Assembly (NCBI RefSeq): GCF_026745355.1
Contig: NC_079202.1
Span: forward strand, 36,903,043-36,967,042
From: Beta vulgaris subsp. vulgaris
Taxonomy: Eukaryota; Streptophyta; Magnoliopsida; Caryophyllales; Amaranthaceae
Reading direction: 5' to 3'
DNA: 64,000 nucleotides
Shown: piece by piece, positions 24,411 through 36,865 of the stretch
Numbering within the stretch: position 1 is the stretch's first letter
Layout of the letters: the number at the start of each line of letters is the position of its first letter
Notes under the pieces: generated by a model
Databases searched by the model: none
What the model saw: only the letters and a program-made list of their open reading frames with translations
Told to the model about the DNA's origin: nothing
Made by a program: the position numbers and the translations under genes

Positions 24411-25043
24411 TGTTACGTAGTGCTAAACTCGCAAATAAATACTACTAACCCCAACAGTAGGTTCTACAATAGAAGACTTGTGCAACAACGCCTGAACTCA
24501 AAAACCCGAACCTGAGCTACACCTTCAAACCTACAAAAACGGACCCACCCTGGAGGTTTGGTTGGTATTTCTCCCTCTGAAACATAAGTCAGGTATCAGG
24601 AGTGTAAATGAAACTTTTAGAGAGAAAAAGTAAAGAGAGAGAGAATTTATGGTAGAATAACAGTACACTGCTCTGAAAAACGTACCTTTCCCCTGATTTC
24701 AAGGACTATTTATAGTGTCTGAAAAGACTGTTGTACCTTGATGTCACCCTAATTTGAGAGCATCTGATAAGCTAAGCAATAATACTATGACACGCGACGA
24801 TCATTGATTGGAGTGTACACATCATCCATTCTGTAAAGATGTCCTTTGCCTTTACTGGGTTTAAGTACAGGTTGGGCCAGAAGGGTGGCTAATACAACCC
24901 TCTTTATTAAGAAAGGTGTACTTTAGGCCATGTACCTTAGATTTCTGGACCATGTACTAACCTGCAGCAGTAAAGTGGCACGTGTAGGGTTGCGATGGAG
25001 CCACGTGTCCCATTTATAACCGTTGATATTTTAGGCTACAACA
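24411..25043 (-). repeat. 3' LTR of the Tat element
   Basis: 633 bp, direct repeat of 50299-50918, TG...CA ends. In element orientation it is downstream of the coding region. A purine-rich AAGAGGCAAA (complement of 25044-25053) lies immediately before it as polypurine tract. The two LTRs differ at many more positions than those of the inner Athila element, in line with an older insertion. Confidence 0.9.
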
Positions 25044-25483
25044 TTTGCCTCTTAAAAGAGGATTTTTACCATTTAGGCGCCCAGACGGTTGGAATTCTCT
25101 TTTAACCAACATGAACTGCCCTATCTTTTTCGAGATAAAATGGGCGCCATTTTGCCGGTCTCAACAGATTAACCCTCAAGGGTTTTTTGGGATGCAACGG
25201 TTACGTTACCGGAGGGGGACGTCTTTACCTCCCTATAAGTATGACCCCTTGTCCTTTCTGATATCACTTTCACATCTTTGAGAGAATTTCCTAGAGAGAG
25301 ACTCTGCTCAATTTCTTACTGAACTTTAGAGAGAGAAAGAGCCTTCTTCCAAGATCTCGTTAAGTTTCTTCCTTCCGTCCAAGATCTCGTTAAGTTGCCT
25401 CCATCCTTGCAAGTAATTCAACACGTATTCCTTTTGTTAATTCTTATTTTGTGCTTTTCCGTTTTCATTCTTTTTTAAAAAAA

Positions 25484-28400
25484 ATGGATTCGTCCTCTTC
25501 ATCGAACAATCTCGACCGCTTAAGGGTTGGTCTTAACCCTAGAACAGAGAGCCTTTCTCCTTCGGCATATTCTAGAGTTGGGCCTATTCTGGCCGGACAT
25601 GCATTTTATTTTTATGGACATGGACGGCAGAGTCAGACGATCCAGTCTTTACCTGTGCAGGGTAATATGGCGCGCGTCAAGTAACAACTCGTATTAGACG
25701 AGGGGTGAATCTCCAGGCCTCCAGCTCAGAAAAGGAGGCATCAACAGGCCGAATCCCTGCTGAGGGGGAGCGCGAAGTTCAAAGCGCCCGACCAGCAAAC
25801 ATAACCCCTTCTCCTGAAAGCGTCCAAGAGGAGAGAATCAATGAGGGATTTTCTGAGGCCATCCCATCCAAGCAAGGTATGATGGTGGACGAGGCCAACG
25901 AGGTAGAAATTTCACCGAAATCGTCCAATAATTCGGACGTTTTCTCTACTACCTCTTCTAAAATTAGATGTCGCCTAGGCCCTCTATCTGACCCTAGGTT
26001 CATTTTAGCTGACAATAGTTGGCTTGGACGAGTAGGCTCAGACCTAAAACATTTCTCCTCGGCCATGCCTATGTCGGGGTATTCCTTTGTTTTGCCGGGA
26101 GGAGAGGATACTATAGTTAGTGCCCCGTCCGGCCACTTCAATGTTTACCATCTGGCTTTGGATGCAGGGTTACGATTTCCCTTGCATCCATTTATAAGCC
26201 GGCTTCTTCAACACTATAGCATCAGCCATAATCAGCTTGCCCCAAACTCTTGGCAAAACATCCTAACCTTCCTGGCCTATGGCGAGCTGAAAGGTGTCGT
26301 TCCTTCTTTGGCTGCTTTTACCCAGATACACTATCTATCTAAAGTTCCGAGGACCGTGGAAGGGGTTTGGTTCAGCATTTGCAACCGTCATGGTTTCTTG
26401 ACGTCTTGAGACAAAAGTCCAAGATGCACGCCTGGAAGGCGGAATTTTTATTCGTCCAAGCCCCTAACAAAGCTGTGGCTAGACGATATCGATATTTCAG
26501 CCGAGCTACCACAAATATTGGATGTATAGCGTCCTTCTTAGAACTAGAGGACGATTCTGCTGAGGAGATGTGGAATACTTCAGGATACCCGAGTATTCCA
26601 CTCCAAACAACTCTTCTTTTAAGGGTCCGTCTAACTGGATTCCTTTTAAAGACATGTTTTACAATGATAACTTCTTGGTCGCCGCAGGCTTGTGGCGGGC
26701 CGAGGATAGAGGTATACTTCTGTATTTTTTCCAAGTAAATGTCCTCGCCCAATGATTATAATTATCTAATCAATGTCTTTCTTCTTGTGCAGCCTCCGCT
26801 CAAGCCGTCCTAAAGAAATCTTGGACGGGAGACATCAGTGTGTCTATGTTCACAAACTCTTTATGGAAGGAACACAATAAGTCCGGATCAGAAAAGTGGA
26901 CGAACACCTTGGTAAGACTAAGCTAAACTCCTTTTTTTTGCCGGCTAATTTCTTCTAGGACAAACCTTTTTCTAAAACGAAAGGCGTCCAAGAAACATCA
27001 GGCCGGCTCCCCTAACCCATGAGGCTCGTCCAGAGAATTAACATGTTGGTTTTCTTGACGAGCCAAAACGTCTGGACGTTCCCTGCTTCGAAGAGAAAGG
27101 TGACCAAACTTCCTGTGGCCGTTTTGCAGGACCTCGTCCTGGTAATCAATATTTTTATTGATTTCTTGAATGACTCTTTCATATGGACGCTTCCAAGAGA
27201 AAGGCGGCCAATCCTTTTGTGTCCGGTTTTCTTCCTTGGCTAGGTGTTGTCCATAAACGCTCTTTAACTTCCTTGGACGAACTCTCGCCCAACTCGAAAG
27301 GATTCGATGATGGTCTTCCTCTTTGGCAAGGCCTCGTCCAGGGACCAACATACTATTGGTTTTTTTGTTGGATCTTGCCGATCTCCTTCTTCGGGCAAGC
27401 CCTGTCCAAATTGGAATTTTGTTATTCTTAGGACAATTCTGTTTTCTTTTGACGCTTACATGTGTGACTTCTTTTTTCTAAAAAACGCTCTAATGTCAAT
27501 AGCGTTGGCAGAAAAGGCGACCAAGAAAAAGAGGTCGGCCGCCACGGGAGATGCCCCTCCTCTTAAAAAATAGAAAGGCTTTACGGCCAAAAAGAAGAAG
27601 GTTGACCGGCCTCTCTGCCGAAGGTCGAAATTCCTCCTTCAACAGAGGAGATGGTCATGGTCCCATACATGGGCGAAGTGGGTTTAGCACCCCCTATTAC
27701 CACGGAACAACCGAACGCGGTTGTGATTCTACACGAGGCAGAAAGGGCTGAAAAACTAACTTCTCAGCCGACCATGGTCCCAGCTATGAACGACTCGGCT
27801 TTTTCTGGGCCAGTAGCGGGGCTAGTATCATAGATTCCCCCAGCTTATAGACCGGCCTCTCGATCTTCTGGTGATTTTTATTATTCTAACATCGTTAGGA
27901 CTGCGCGTTGGCGGACGACCGATGAGTCCGTCCAATAGACTAGCAGTCGTCATCCCTGTCAGAAATACTGACGAATCTACCGTTTTAGATAAAGGCAATG
28001 GAGCAGCTGAAATAACTCATGATAGTTCTCGGACTCTATTGTACGATGACTCCTCGGCCACTTTTGCGAGGATGAGTTCGGCCGACCGCAAGAAGCTCAA
28101 ACAGGAGCTCTTCAAATGCTTTCCTGAGTCTTACATTAAAGGCTTAAGAGGCGCTTCATCTAGGCATATAGGCTAATGTCTCGACTAGCTGCTAAGGTAT
28201 ATTCTTCATTACTCTGCCGTCTTTCTTTCATACTTGTCAAATTGATTTTTTTTATGATCGTCTTGACATGCTTTGACCTTCCCTTTTTCAACTATTCGCT
28301 CGCAGCATAATAACAGAGGACTAGGAAAGGTGTTCAGGAAAGAAAACAAGCAACTCGTTTGAGATGCTACAACTGCTGGGGACAAGGCTCAATTTGCCAT

Positions 28401-28911
28401 GGCTGAGCAGGAAGTACTGCATTGCTAGTCGAGAGAAGCCTGGGAGAAACGTTCAGTCGAGCTTGAGTTGGCCAACAAGAAATACCTCATCCGGCTCACC
28501 GAACTCCTGAACGAGAAGGCTGCCCTTGAGTTGTCTCTCAAGGACGAAAGGAACAATGCCCTCCTGACGGTCGTTGCGCTCTGGAGCGAAAATTGCTATC
28601 TCCGGGAGAAGAACCACGAGTCGAAGAAGGAGGCCACTAAGGCCTTTGTGTTGGTAAAGGAGGCTCTGAGTGAGGTTATAGATACTTCTAAATCTTGGGT
28701 TGTGAAGGTATTCAAAATGCTGGCCGAAGCTGACGAGTATCTAAGATACGAACGTCGTCTAGACTTTCAAGAAATCCTTCACAAAGCCACTATGGCCGGG
28801 GAGGAGCTTCCAATCTTTCAAGAGTCCTCGGACAATGAAGAAGAGGAGGAGGCGGCCGATTCAGAGACTCAAGCCAACATTACCAACGATCCTCCTGAGT
28901 CGAACGCTTAG
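25484..28911 (+). pseudogene. Antisense ORF (aORF) of the Tat element, PF04195-like
   Basis: Coding-like sequence on the strand opposite to gag-pol. The ATG at 25484 follows a run of A. An Asp/Ser-rich N-terminus is followed, after a frameshift near 25690, by a 25705-26409 frame. Residues such as LDAGLRFPLHPF, LTFLAYGELKG and SLAAFTQIHYLSK recall the 'putative gypsy type transposon' domain (PF04195) of plant Tat antisense ORFs. WKAEFLFVQAP follows in another frame. A GT-AG intron (26712-26792) joins two exons in consistent phase; others are likely at 26912-26958 (short) and 28197-28305. Basic KKKRS segments occur at 27520-27600. The last exon frame (28468-28911) is Glu/Lys-rich, coiled-coil-like, with an EEEEEA stretch. 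The function of aORF proteins is unknown. Confidence 0.75.
26712..26792 (+). other. Probable intron in the antisense ORF
   Basis: GTATACTTCTG follows GAGGATAGAG, and the acceptor TTCTTGTGCAG precedes CCTCCGCTC. Both flanking frames are open and join in phase 1. The intron contains in-frame stops and is AT/pyrimidine-rich. 81 bp is a normal plant intron length. Confidence 0.7.
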
Positions 28912-29972
28912 CTTTATTCTTGTTAGATCTTGGCCGCATGCCTTTTGTACTTAGTGTAGTTTTTTTTTCTTGTAGCCTAGGTTGTAATCTTCTTCAGACT
29001 TTTATAATATAATATCTTCTTTCAATCATTGCCTCTTGTTTTCAAATGTTCAAATCTCTCATTAAGTCTTACACCATCGTGGCTAACTCTGAGTAATCAT
29101 GCACGGATTGTCCTGGACGAATAGAATTATATCTTTAACTGTTTAATAATGGATGAATTCAATCCAAACATTTTTTGAGCACTAAGTGCCAAAGTTACTC
29201 GTCAAAAGTTTCACAAGGGTTTGTTTATCTGCATATTAAGGTCATTTCTTGACACTTGACTTTGGACAATTTGCTACTTGCTTTAGTGTATTTACTATGC
29301 GCTAGCTCTCTCCCCCCTTTTTGGACGAAGAAGATTGGGCAAATTCTTCGTTCGAAGAAGGAGAACGACCATGTTTGATAGTGACATAATTTGCAAGGTA
29401 GAATACTTTAGTATATTGGCAAGCCAGTTCGGCCGAGCAATCCGTCCCAAATTCTTTTTGTAATAACTTATTCCTTTACTAAGGTAGTTACTACTGTGAG
29501 TGGCCTTTTGACGGAAAGTAAGACCCCTGTACGAAGGTTTCTTAATTCAGGCCGCCTTCGTTTAGGAGACTGATGTTAACTTTATAAGTTTATCATTTGA
29601 TGGCTTTCGTCATGTTTAAACCTTAATGATTTATAACATGTCTGGCCGATCTCCTAATAGAGGTATTTTTGTTTTGCTGCTCTTTATCGATGATTTCGTT
29701 CTACACCATCGTTTTCGCTGGTTATAAAATTCCCCTAATGAAAAAGTAAGACATAACAAGTAAAGAGACAGTCATAGAGCGAAAGTAGATTTGTAGTATA
29801 TGAATTTTGCTTGGCTCAGAGCCAAGATACATGTATACATATCTACTTTTTCATTGATGAGCCATGGCACTTTGTTAGCAGGAAACTACAACTATAAAAT
29901 TACATCAGATGTAGTATTTTTTCAAAGTGTCCGAGTTCCACGTCCGAGGAGTAGGACGACCATCCATAACCT
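28912..29972. other. Non-coding spacer between antisense ORF and integrase
   Basis: No coding frame is convincing on either strand. The first part, rich in TTTTT and ending in TTTATAATATAATATC (about 29000-29015), looks like a 3' untranslated region with polyadenylation-type signals for the + strand ORF. The rest should be the 3' region of the - strand pol. Confidence 0.55.
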
Positions 29973-30990
29973 CTAGACGGAAGGTGCCACTTTGGACTTT
30001 CTGAATGATCTTGTAAGGCCCTTCCCAATTTGGCGTGAGTTTTCCATTTCTTTGGCACGACCGACTGCTTCCATTTTCCTTAAGACAAGATACCCCACCT
30101 TCAATGGTCGTCTGGCCACCCTCTTGTTAAACTCGCGAGCCATTCGTAGTTTATACAGTTGCATCCTTAATAGAGCATTGCCCCTGACTTTTGAAAGCTG
30201 GTTTAAGGCCGTGCGAAGGGCAGCCCAGTTGGCTTCCTCTAAATATAGCATGACTCGCAGAGTGGGTTCTTCTATCTCAATGAGAAGGACAAATTCTGAG
30301 CCATAGACAAGCATAAATGGAGTCTCTCCAGTCGAGTTCTTGGCCGTAGTTTTGATTGACCAAAGAACTAACCGTAGTTCCTCTACCAATAAACCTTTCG
30401 CATTGTCCGGTTTTTTTCTTTATGTCGTTCGAGAGAATCTTGTTAAAGGCTTCTACTTGTCCGTTTGCATTAGGATGAGCAACGGCAGCAAAGTGAGCTT
30501 TAATGTCCTGCTCGACTAACCGTTCCTTAAGCTTAGGCCGTCTCAAACTGTAATGATGTTCTTTCTAATAAAACCTTTTACATAATTAGTGGTGATTCCT
30601 CTCGTAGCCTCAGCCTCGACCCATTTCGTGAAGTAGTCTACCTGCTACTATCACGAATTTCTTCTGGCCGGCAGCTACAGGAAACGGCCTCAAGATATTC
30701 ATCCCACATTTGGCGAAGGGAAGGGAAAAAAGAATTGGGTTCAAATAATTGGATGACTTCTAATACATGTTACCATGCCTCTGACAGTTATCACATTTCT
30801 TTGCATAGACTAGGGCATCTTCCTTTAAGGTGGGTCAATAATACCCTGTCCTTAATGCCTTCTCCCCTAATGCTCTTCCCCTAAAGTGACAGGCGCAAGC
30901 TCCTTCATGTAATTCTTTCAAGACATCCCACCTGTCTTCTCGGGTAATGCACTTCAGAAGTGGCCGATTGAATGCTTTTTTATACAAGGT
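29973..30990 (-). pseudogene. pol: Integrase of the Tat element
   Basis: On the - strand an HHCC zinc domain is readable: LHEGACACHFRGRAL (about 30915-30870), then CDNCQRHG after a stop (about 30790). A degraded core follows. The C-terminal part of the core has AAVAHPNANGQVEAFNKIL (about 30500-30440), the stretch with the catalytic Glu, and TGETPFMLVYGSE (about 30325-30290). The C-terminal region has KVGYLVLRK (about 30095). Frames are broken at about 30830, 30540 and 30380. It would join element cDNA to host DNA. Confidence 0.85.
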
Positions 30991-31149
30991 CTCGTCCCAC
31001 AGCTCAAACCACTTGTCCCTTGCCTTCACATACTTAGCTTCCAAGGGATCTGATGGTGGGCGCCCAATCTTCTTGAATTCAATGATAGGATCCATCCAGA
31101 CATTTCCTCGGCTGAGGAACAAGACTTGCTCTTGATTAATACTCTTTGC

Positions 31150-31625
31150 TGGCTTTACTTCCCAAAATACCGTTTGCGGCACATCCTCTTCGGCCGAACT
31201 GGCTAGTTTCGAGAGACCATCAGATTGATGATTCTTAGACCTTGGAATCTGGTCGAGCAAAAAGCGGTTCAATGTTTTTATTTCTTCTTGAATCAACTTC
31301 ATATATTTACTCATGGACGCCTCCTCCATTCGAAGTCGCCATTTACTTGACTAATAACCAACAGGGAATCTATTTTTGCCTCAATTTCCAATGCCCCAGC
31401 CGCTTTGCATATTTTAATGTCAGCTAGCAGCGTCTCATATTCTATTTCATTGTTTGATGCCTAGTTATAATATCTGATCGCATACTCAAATTTGTCCCTT
31501 TCTGGCGATTGGAAGATTATCCCAGCCCCGCAACCATTGGCAGTGGACGATCCATCTACCATAAGCGTCCAATGACGCCTTTCCCCAGCTGAATCTTGGA
31601 CGGGTTCAACCGTAGGCCGAGTAAG
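31150..31625 (-). pseudogene. pol: Second (archaeal-type) RNase H of the Tat element
   Basis: The - strand reads VDGSSTANGCGAGI (about 31560-31520), ASNNEIEYETLLADIKI (about 31460-31410) and IDSLLVISQVNGDFEW (about 31365-31335), then SKNHQSDGLSKLAS (about 31230-31190). The spacing of D, E, D, D matches the extra RNase H that Tat elements carry between the normal RNase H and integrase. A TAG interrupts it at 31463-31465, and there is a frame change at about 31330. Confidence 0.8.
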
Positions 31626-31649
31626 CTCTACGATGAAATCAGCTAAGGC

Positions 31650-32060
31650 TTAACCTTTGATTGCTTTTCTGGGCTCGAATGCTAGGTCAAATATGTTCAG
31701 CTCCACGGCCCATTTTAGCATTCGTCCAGAAGCATCCATCTTATACAGAACTTGCTTTAGAGGCTGGTCAGTGTAGATGAGGATGCTATGAGCCAGAAAG
31801 TATGGCCTCAATTTCCGGCTAGCCATGAGCAGGGCTAAGCCGAAGTTCTCCACCAGCGAGTATCTACATTCGGCATCTTTTAGCATATGACTTACAAAGT
31901 AGACGGGAACTTGTATTGAATCCCTTTCGGCCAGGAGGATGGCGCTCGCTGCATGTGGTGAGACAGCCAAATATACAAACAAATTTTCCCCCTCGACAGG
32001 ACTTATCAAACGAGGCAACTGTCGGAGATGCTCTTAAACCTGTTGGAGAGCTTGCTCCGC
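31650..32060 (-). pseudogene. pol: First RNase H of the Tat element
   Basis: The - strand frame has LFVYLAVSPHAASAILL (about 31985-31935), VYFVSHMLKDAECRYSLVE (about 31907-31850), LAHSILIYTDQPLKQVL (about 31800-31750) and MLKWAVEL (about 31720), in the order of Tat-type RNase H1. It follows RT and precedes the second RNase H. Confidence 0.85.
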
Positions 32061-32900
32061 CTCTTTCATCTAATCAAATTTTGCCTTTTTCTTGATTGTT
32101 GAAAAGAAATGATGACACTTGTCCCCAGATTTAGAAAGAAAGCGTCCTAGGGCTGCCAAGCAACCTGTCAGGCGCTGAACTTCCTTAACTTTGGACGGGG
32201 AGGTCATGTTTAGAATTGCCTGAATCTTGTTAGGGTTTGCTTCAATTCATCTCTCGTCAATCATGAATCCCAAGAACTTTCCAGCCACTACTCCAAACAC
32301 GCATTTCTGTGGATTTAATCTCAGCTTAAATTTTTCTAAGTGTCAGGAAGATTTCTCGAAGATCCTCAATATAATCTAGCTCCTTCCGGCTTTTGAAGAT
32401 CATATCATCAATGTAAGCCTCCATGTTCCGTCCCAGCTGTGGCTCGAAGATTGTGTTTATTAGTCACAGGAAGGTGGCTGGTGCATTGCGAAGGCCGAAT
32501 GGCATCCTCAGCCAACCATAGAGCCCTTTCTCAATAATGAATGAAGTCTTGCCTTGATCTTCTGGGCACATTGGAATTTGATGAAAACGAGAATAAGCAT
32601 CCATGAAGCTGAATAGTGCATGCCCAGTCGTGGAATCGACTAACCGATCTATTTTTGGCAGAAGAAGATTGTCCTTTAGACAAGCCTTATTTAGATCAGT
32701 GTAGTTTACACACATCCTCTAAGTTCCATTCGGCATAGGGACCATGACTACATTAGCAATCCAATCCGGATAATAAGTCTCCCCGATGAATTTTGATTTT
32801 CACAGCTTCTGCACTTCTTGATCGATGGCTTGATTCCTGGCCAGACCCATATACCTCTTCTTCTACCGGATTGGTTTTGATTAGGATCTATGTTTAGCTT
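32061..32900 (-). pseudogene. pol: Reverse transcriptase of the Tat element
   Basis: Motifs on the - strand: CVNYTDLNKACLKDN (about 32713-32670), FMDAYSRFHQIPM (about 32610-32570), GLYGWLRMPFGLRNAPATF (about 32525-32465), then after a stop the catalytic AYIDDMI (about 32420-32398). CVFGVVAGKFLGF-like sequence (about 32300-32265) and QRLTGCLAALGRF (about 32180-32140) complete the fingers-palm-connection order. Several stops; inactive. Confidence 0.88.
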
Positions 32901-33848
32901 GTGAACAGCATATTCGGGATCAACTCCCAGCATTTCTTCTACCCCATATTCATAAACATCTTCAAATTCTTTTAACAACTTGATCAGTTCGTCTTTGATC
33001 TTGGGATCTAGAACAGACCCAACTTTCAGCGTCCTCTCCGGACGTCTTTCATCCAAGAAGATCTCTGCTGGTACTTCTACTGGCTCCGGCCGCTCTAGTC
33101 CAATTCCCATGATGGCCATTACTTCTTCTGACAAAGCCTTATCTTCTTTGATGGCCATGCACTTCCTCTTCTTTCTCGGCAGAAGGATGGACGGCTTACT
33201 CATTTGAGGGGCCTTTGCCTGAGTTGTATTTACTTCATTCTTCAACTCACTAATCTGGCCCTTCACCATCTCAACCGCTTCTACATCTATTGCCTTTGGC
33301 TGTTCTGATTTTTCTCTCTTCCATAATGAAGGTGTTTGAGTGGTGAGGTAGCATTCTCTTGCTGCTTGCTGATCCCCATATAGGGATCCAATCTTCCATC
33401 CATCATACTCAAACTTCATTAACATCAAGTGAGTCACAATAACAGCTTTGATGTGGTTCAAGGTGGGTCGTCCGAGAATGACGTTGTAAGCCGTCAAATC
33501 TCATACCGCCAAGTACTTAACAAACAATGTGATGGAGGCCTCCTTGTCTCCTATCCTGATGGGCAAGGTAACAGTTCCCATAGGGTGGATTACTCCTCCT
33601 CAAAACCCTATGACGGGATGGTGGACTGGGACCAAGTCATTCTCATTAAATTTTAGTCTTAACAAACAATCTGCACTGATAGTATCAATCGAACTCCCCG
33701 TATCAATCAGGATCCTTATCACTCTGAGATTTGCAATCTTCATTTCCACAATCAAAGGGTCGTCATGGGTTGTTCTTACCTTCCCGCGATCCAGCTCACT
33801 AACGACTACCTTAGGGAAGGGGTCAGACTCTGCCTGATTGGTAAGCAT
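32901..33848 (-). pseudogene. pol: Protease and linker of the Tat element
   Basis: The aspartic protease active site ILIDTGSSIDTIS is at about 33708-33670, in the 33848-33600 frame. After a stop, TAYNVILGRPTLNHIKAV follows (about 33497-33443), the conserved ILGRP flap end of retroelement proteases. The linker to RT (about 33420-32900) contains LKVGSVLDPKIKDELI and is acidic. Confidence 0.88.
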
Positions 33849-33971
33849 GATTTGGCCGAGTTCCCTTAAGTAATTCTTATGTTCTCGGTTGGTTGGACCT
33901 TCTGCTGCAAAACCTCCAGATATGACAAGTACTACATCTTCGTCAGTGCTTTCACTTTCTTTTCTTCAGTT

Positions 33972-35388
33972 CTAATGGTCATCCCGCTTTTGAAATTTTC
34001 TTCCTCCTTGAGGTAGATATGAATTCATCTTCCCCTTACGAAATAAATCCTCCAAAGATCTCTTCAAATGCTTGCACTCATTTGTTTCATGACCACAATC
34101 TTTATGAAAGTGGCAATATTTGCTTTTATCCCTATTTCTGTAGGGAGTTTTAATTTCAGCAGGCGCCTTTAGTGCATACAGATCTTTTATCCTCATAAGA
34201 ATGGAATATTGATCTTTGCTTAATTCCATAGGTTCCACCGATGCTGCTTGTTCACTTCTTTTGCTTCTCTTGGATGAGGTTGTCATTGAAGTCAATGCTT
34301 AAGTTTCAGCTTTCTTGGGATTGTTTTTCTTTGGTTGAACTGCTTCTTTAGTCTTTTTTGTTTCCGGATGCTTTGCTTTTGCGCATACTTCCGTAGCATG
34401 GATAAATGCCTCTGCCTCCCGAAGGGCTTCGGTCAGAGTGGTGATCTTCTTTTTCACCAGCTCAAATTTGAAACTTCCTGGCCTTAGACCCCTGATGAAG
34501 GTGTCGAAAGCCACTCCCGCATTCAGATCCTGAATCTGCAATGCTTCTATGTTAAACCTCTTCACAAAACTTCCTAAAGCTTCCTTTGGTCCTTGGATGA
34601 CCTCCCCCAAATGCATGCTAGTTTTTTGTTCATGTCGATTTGCTACGAAGTGACTAGTGAACAGAATACTAAGCTCTGTGAAATTTTTCACGGAGTTAGG
34701 AGGAAGGTTATTGAACCATATTTGTGCTACTCCTTTCAAAGTAATTGGAAAATACTTACAGCAAGTAGCATATAATCGTGGGTAGCTTAACCTTTGGGTA
34801 CGGAGGAGACTCCATGATTCTGGCCAAGAATGGGGGGGGGGGCAGTTAATCCTGAGTGCCCTCGCATGTCTCTCAGTGAGTATGTGCTCCCGACGATATT
34901 CTTTTAACACAGGATTAGAGGAGGTGTTAGCTAGGCCTTGAAGCCTATACATTATAGGTTGCAATACCCTTTTTTCTTGCCTTGGCTGGACAACAGATGG
35001 TCCTTGACTCCTTCCTCCAGTTCTGAATGGCAGCTTTAATGGAGGATCCTTCATATAAGGGGTAGACCTTGAGACTGAGCGCTGAAGAGCAGCTGCCTTC
35101 TTGGCCTCCAGGTACTCCCTAGCATCCGTCTCCATTTTGTGACCACTGGGAGGTATATTATCTCCAGGACGGACCACCGACTTCAAATCCATCTTGCTCC
35201 GTGGCTCACTAACCACCGACTGCTTTCCTTTTGACACTCGCTTGGACACTTCCTGTCGAGAAGGCCGGCTTATTCCTGGACGACCCTCCTGAGACTGCCC
35301 CCTAGGCAGAGCTACGACAGCTAGATCCAGATTGACTTGAAAGAAGAACATGTTGTTCTTGATTTGCTCCTCCATGACAGCAGTCATC
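33972..35388 (-). pseudogene. gag: Gag of the Tat element, main part
   Basis: The 35387-34299 frame carries the gag core: AQIWFNNLPPNSVKNFTELS (about 34720-34660), LGEVIQGPKEALGSFVKRF (about 34610-34560) and FIRGLRPGSFKFELVKK (about 34500-34450). A stop at 34298 separates the 34295-33972 frame, which holds the Tat-type zinc finger YCHFHKDCGHETNECKHLK (about 34118-34062). The reading frame continues past 35388 only on the far side of the Athila insertion, at 50052. Confidence 0.88.
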
Positions 35389-36832
35389 TGATAGGCTAAA
35401 GTCGTATCACCTAATCAAAAATAACCTAAGGTTCACTAACTAGTAGTCAGAGAACTCAGTATCGAATCCACAGGGAGAAGTTATAATATTGTATCTGAAC
35501 TCTAATATTACACTAACGAAATCAAATGAATGGTTGTGTTACTAAACTAAACAGATAGCAGAATTAAATATGAAGGTGTAAATATATTAATAAAGTACTA
35601 GAATCATGGATCACTATGCATACAATTCTAGAAATCAAGGATAAATAATAACCACCTAGTAAGTCAACTGTCTAGGGCACATGTAATTTCTCTCGAACAT
35701 TACCTCCCTCAAAGATCACCCAGCCGCTCTCGCATAGTCAAGGGTCACTTTGCCTAATAATTGAAAGCCTATACGGTATCTCTCCTCTCGAAGTAGATTC
35801 AGTATTGCAACAATAGAAATATAAATCAGGCCTAACTTATAATCCTAGCATGAAGAATCAATCAAAGGAAACAGTTGAAATACAAGATAATCAAACTAAT
35901 CTATCAATCCCTCATTGCATACATAGATCTCCACAATTCTAGATATAGAACTACTCACTCATAATCATGAAAACAATAACAAGAATTATATAAAAACTCA
36001 TACTTTGAAACATGGCAAAAAAATATAATATAATTAACAATGGAAGAAATAACAAAAAACTAATGAAGAAAGATTACCGAATTATATTGAACTATGAATA
36101 AGCAAAAGGTTTGATCTTGAATTGAAATCACAAAGCACTAAATTAAGGTTCTTGAAACACTCTCTAGAGAAAACTAATAATAAAAACTAGATAAGAGCTA
36201 ATAATTCTGATTTTTCTATTTATACAAGCCCGAAAACAATAGCCAAAAGTCTCGAAAGAAGGGCCCGTATTCATTAAAAAACCGCGTCTCGTCAGTCGCC
36301 CGATCGGGCCAAAGATGCCCGATGGCATCGGGCTCCAAAGCGAAGGAAAAAACCAAAAACCATTAGTCGCCCGATGACATCGGGCGGCCTGATAACATGG
36401 CAGGCAGAAGTAGCTGGCAGGGGCGCCCGACGCCGGGCCAGGTCACCCGATCGGGCGAAACACCGATATACGACTAGGCGTTGAACGCCCGATCGGGCCC
36501 GCAGCAGAACCATAAAAGTTGTCTCTTCGCCCGATCGGGCTGGGCCGCCCGATCCTGTCGGGCCGGTCAGCATAAGTTTCGTTTCTTATTCGTCCTTTGC
36601 TCAAAGTCCCGGAAAGCATCCTCGGGATCTAGAAATTCAGCGTCCAACCTCTCTAATCCAGTGTGCAATCATCTAAGGTAGGTAATAGCTACCTAAAACC
36701 TACAATCCAATACAAAACAACAAACCACAACTAGATGGAGAGAGTTAGTACTAAATGGCTCCTAAGAGCACCATAACCATAACTTTTAGCACATGAATAG
36801 GGGAGAAAACTCTATATAAAATCATAATATCA
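35389..36832 (-). repeat. 3' LTR of the Athila element
   Basis: 1444 bp. Carries the GCCCGATCGGGC-type palindrome array (36296-36565) and a TATA box TATAAATAG on the - strand (36224-36216). It has one palindromic unit fewer than the 5' LTR, in the stretch around 36365-36390 versus 49558-49605. Confidence 0.92.
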
Positions 36833-36865
36833 AACTCCCCTAAGCTAAACCTTTGCTTGTCCCTA
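36833..36865 (-). other. Polypurine tract of the Athila element
   Basis: On the - strand GGACAAGCAAAGGTTTAGC is followed by TTAGGGGAGTT, immediately before the 3' LTR. It is the same motif as GGACAAGCAAAGG...GGGGAGTT at 8369-8396 in element B. Confidence 0.8.

Noticed and set aside
26912..26958. Second intron in the antisense ORF taken as certain
   Set aside because: Good GTAAGA donor and TTCTAG acceptor, but 47 bp is short for a plant intron and the downstream frame is not clear, so it is mentioned only as a possibility.
26998..27351. - strand ORF of 117 codons in the Tat 3' region
   Set aside because: Shadow of the + strand antisense-ORF region; gag-pol ended upstream and no retroelement motif is present in this frame.
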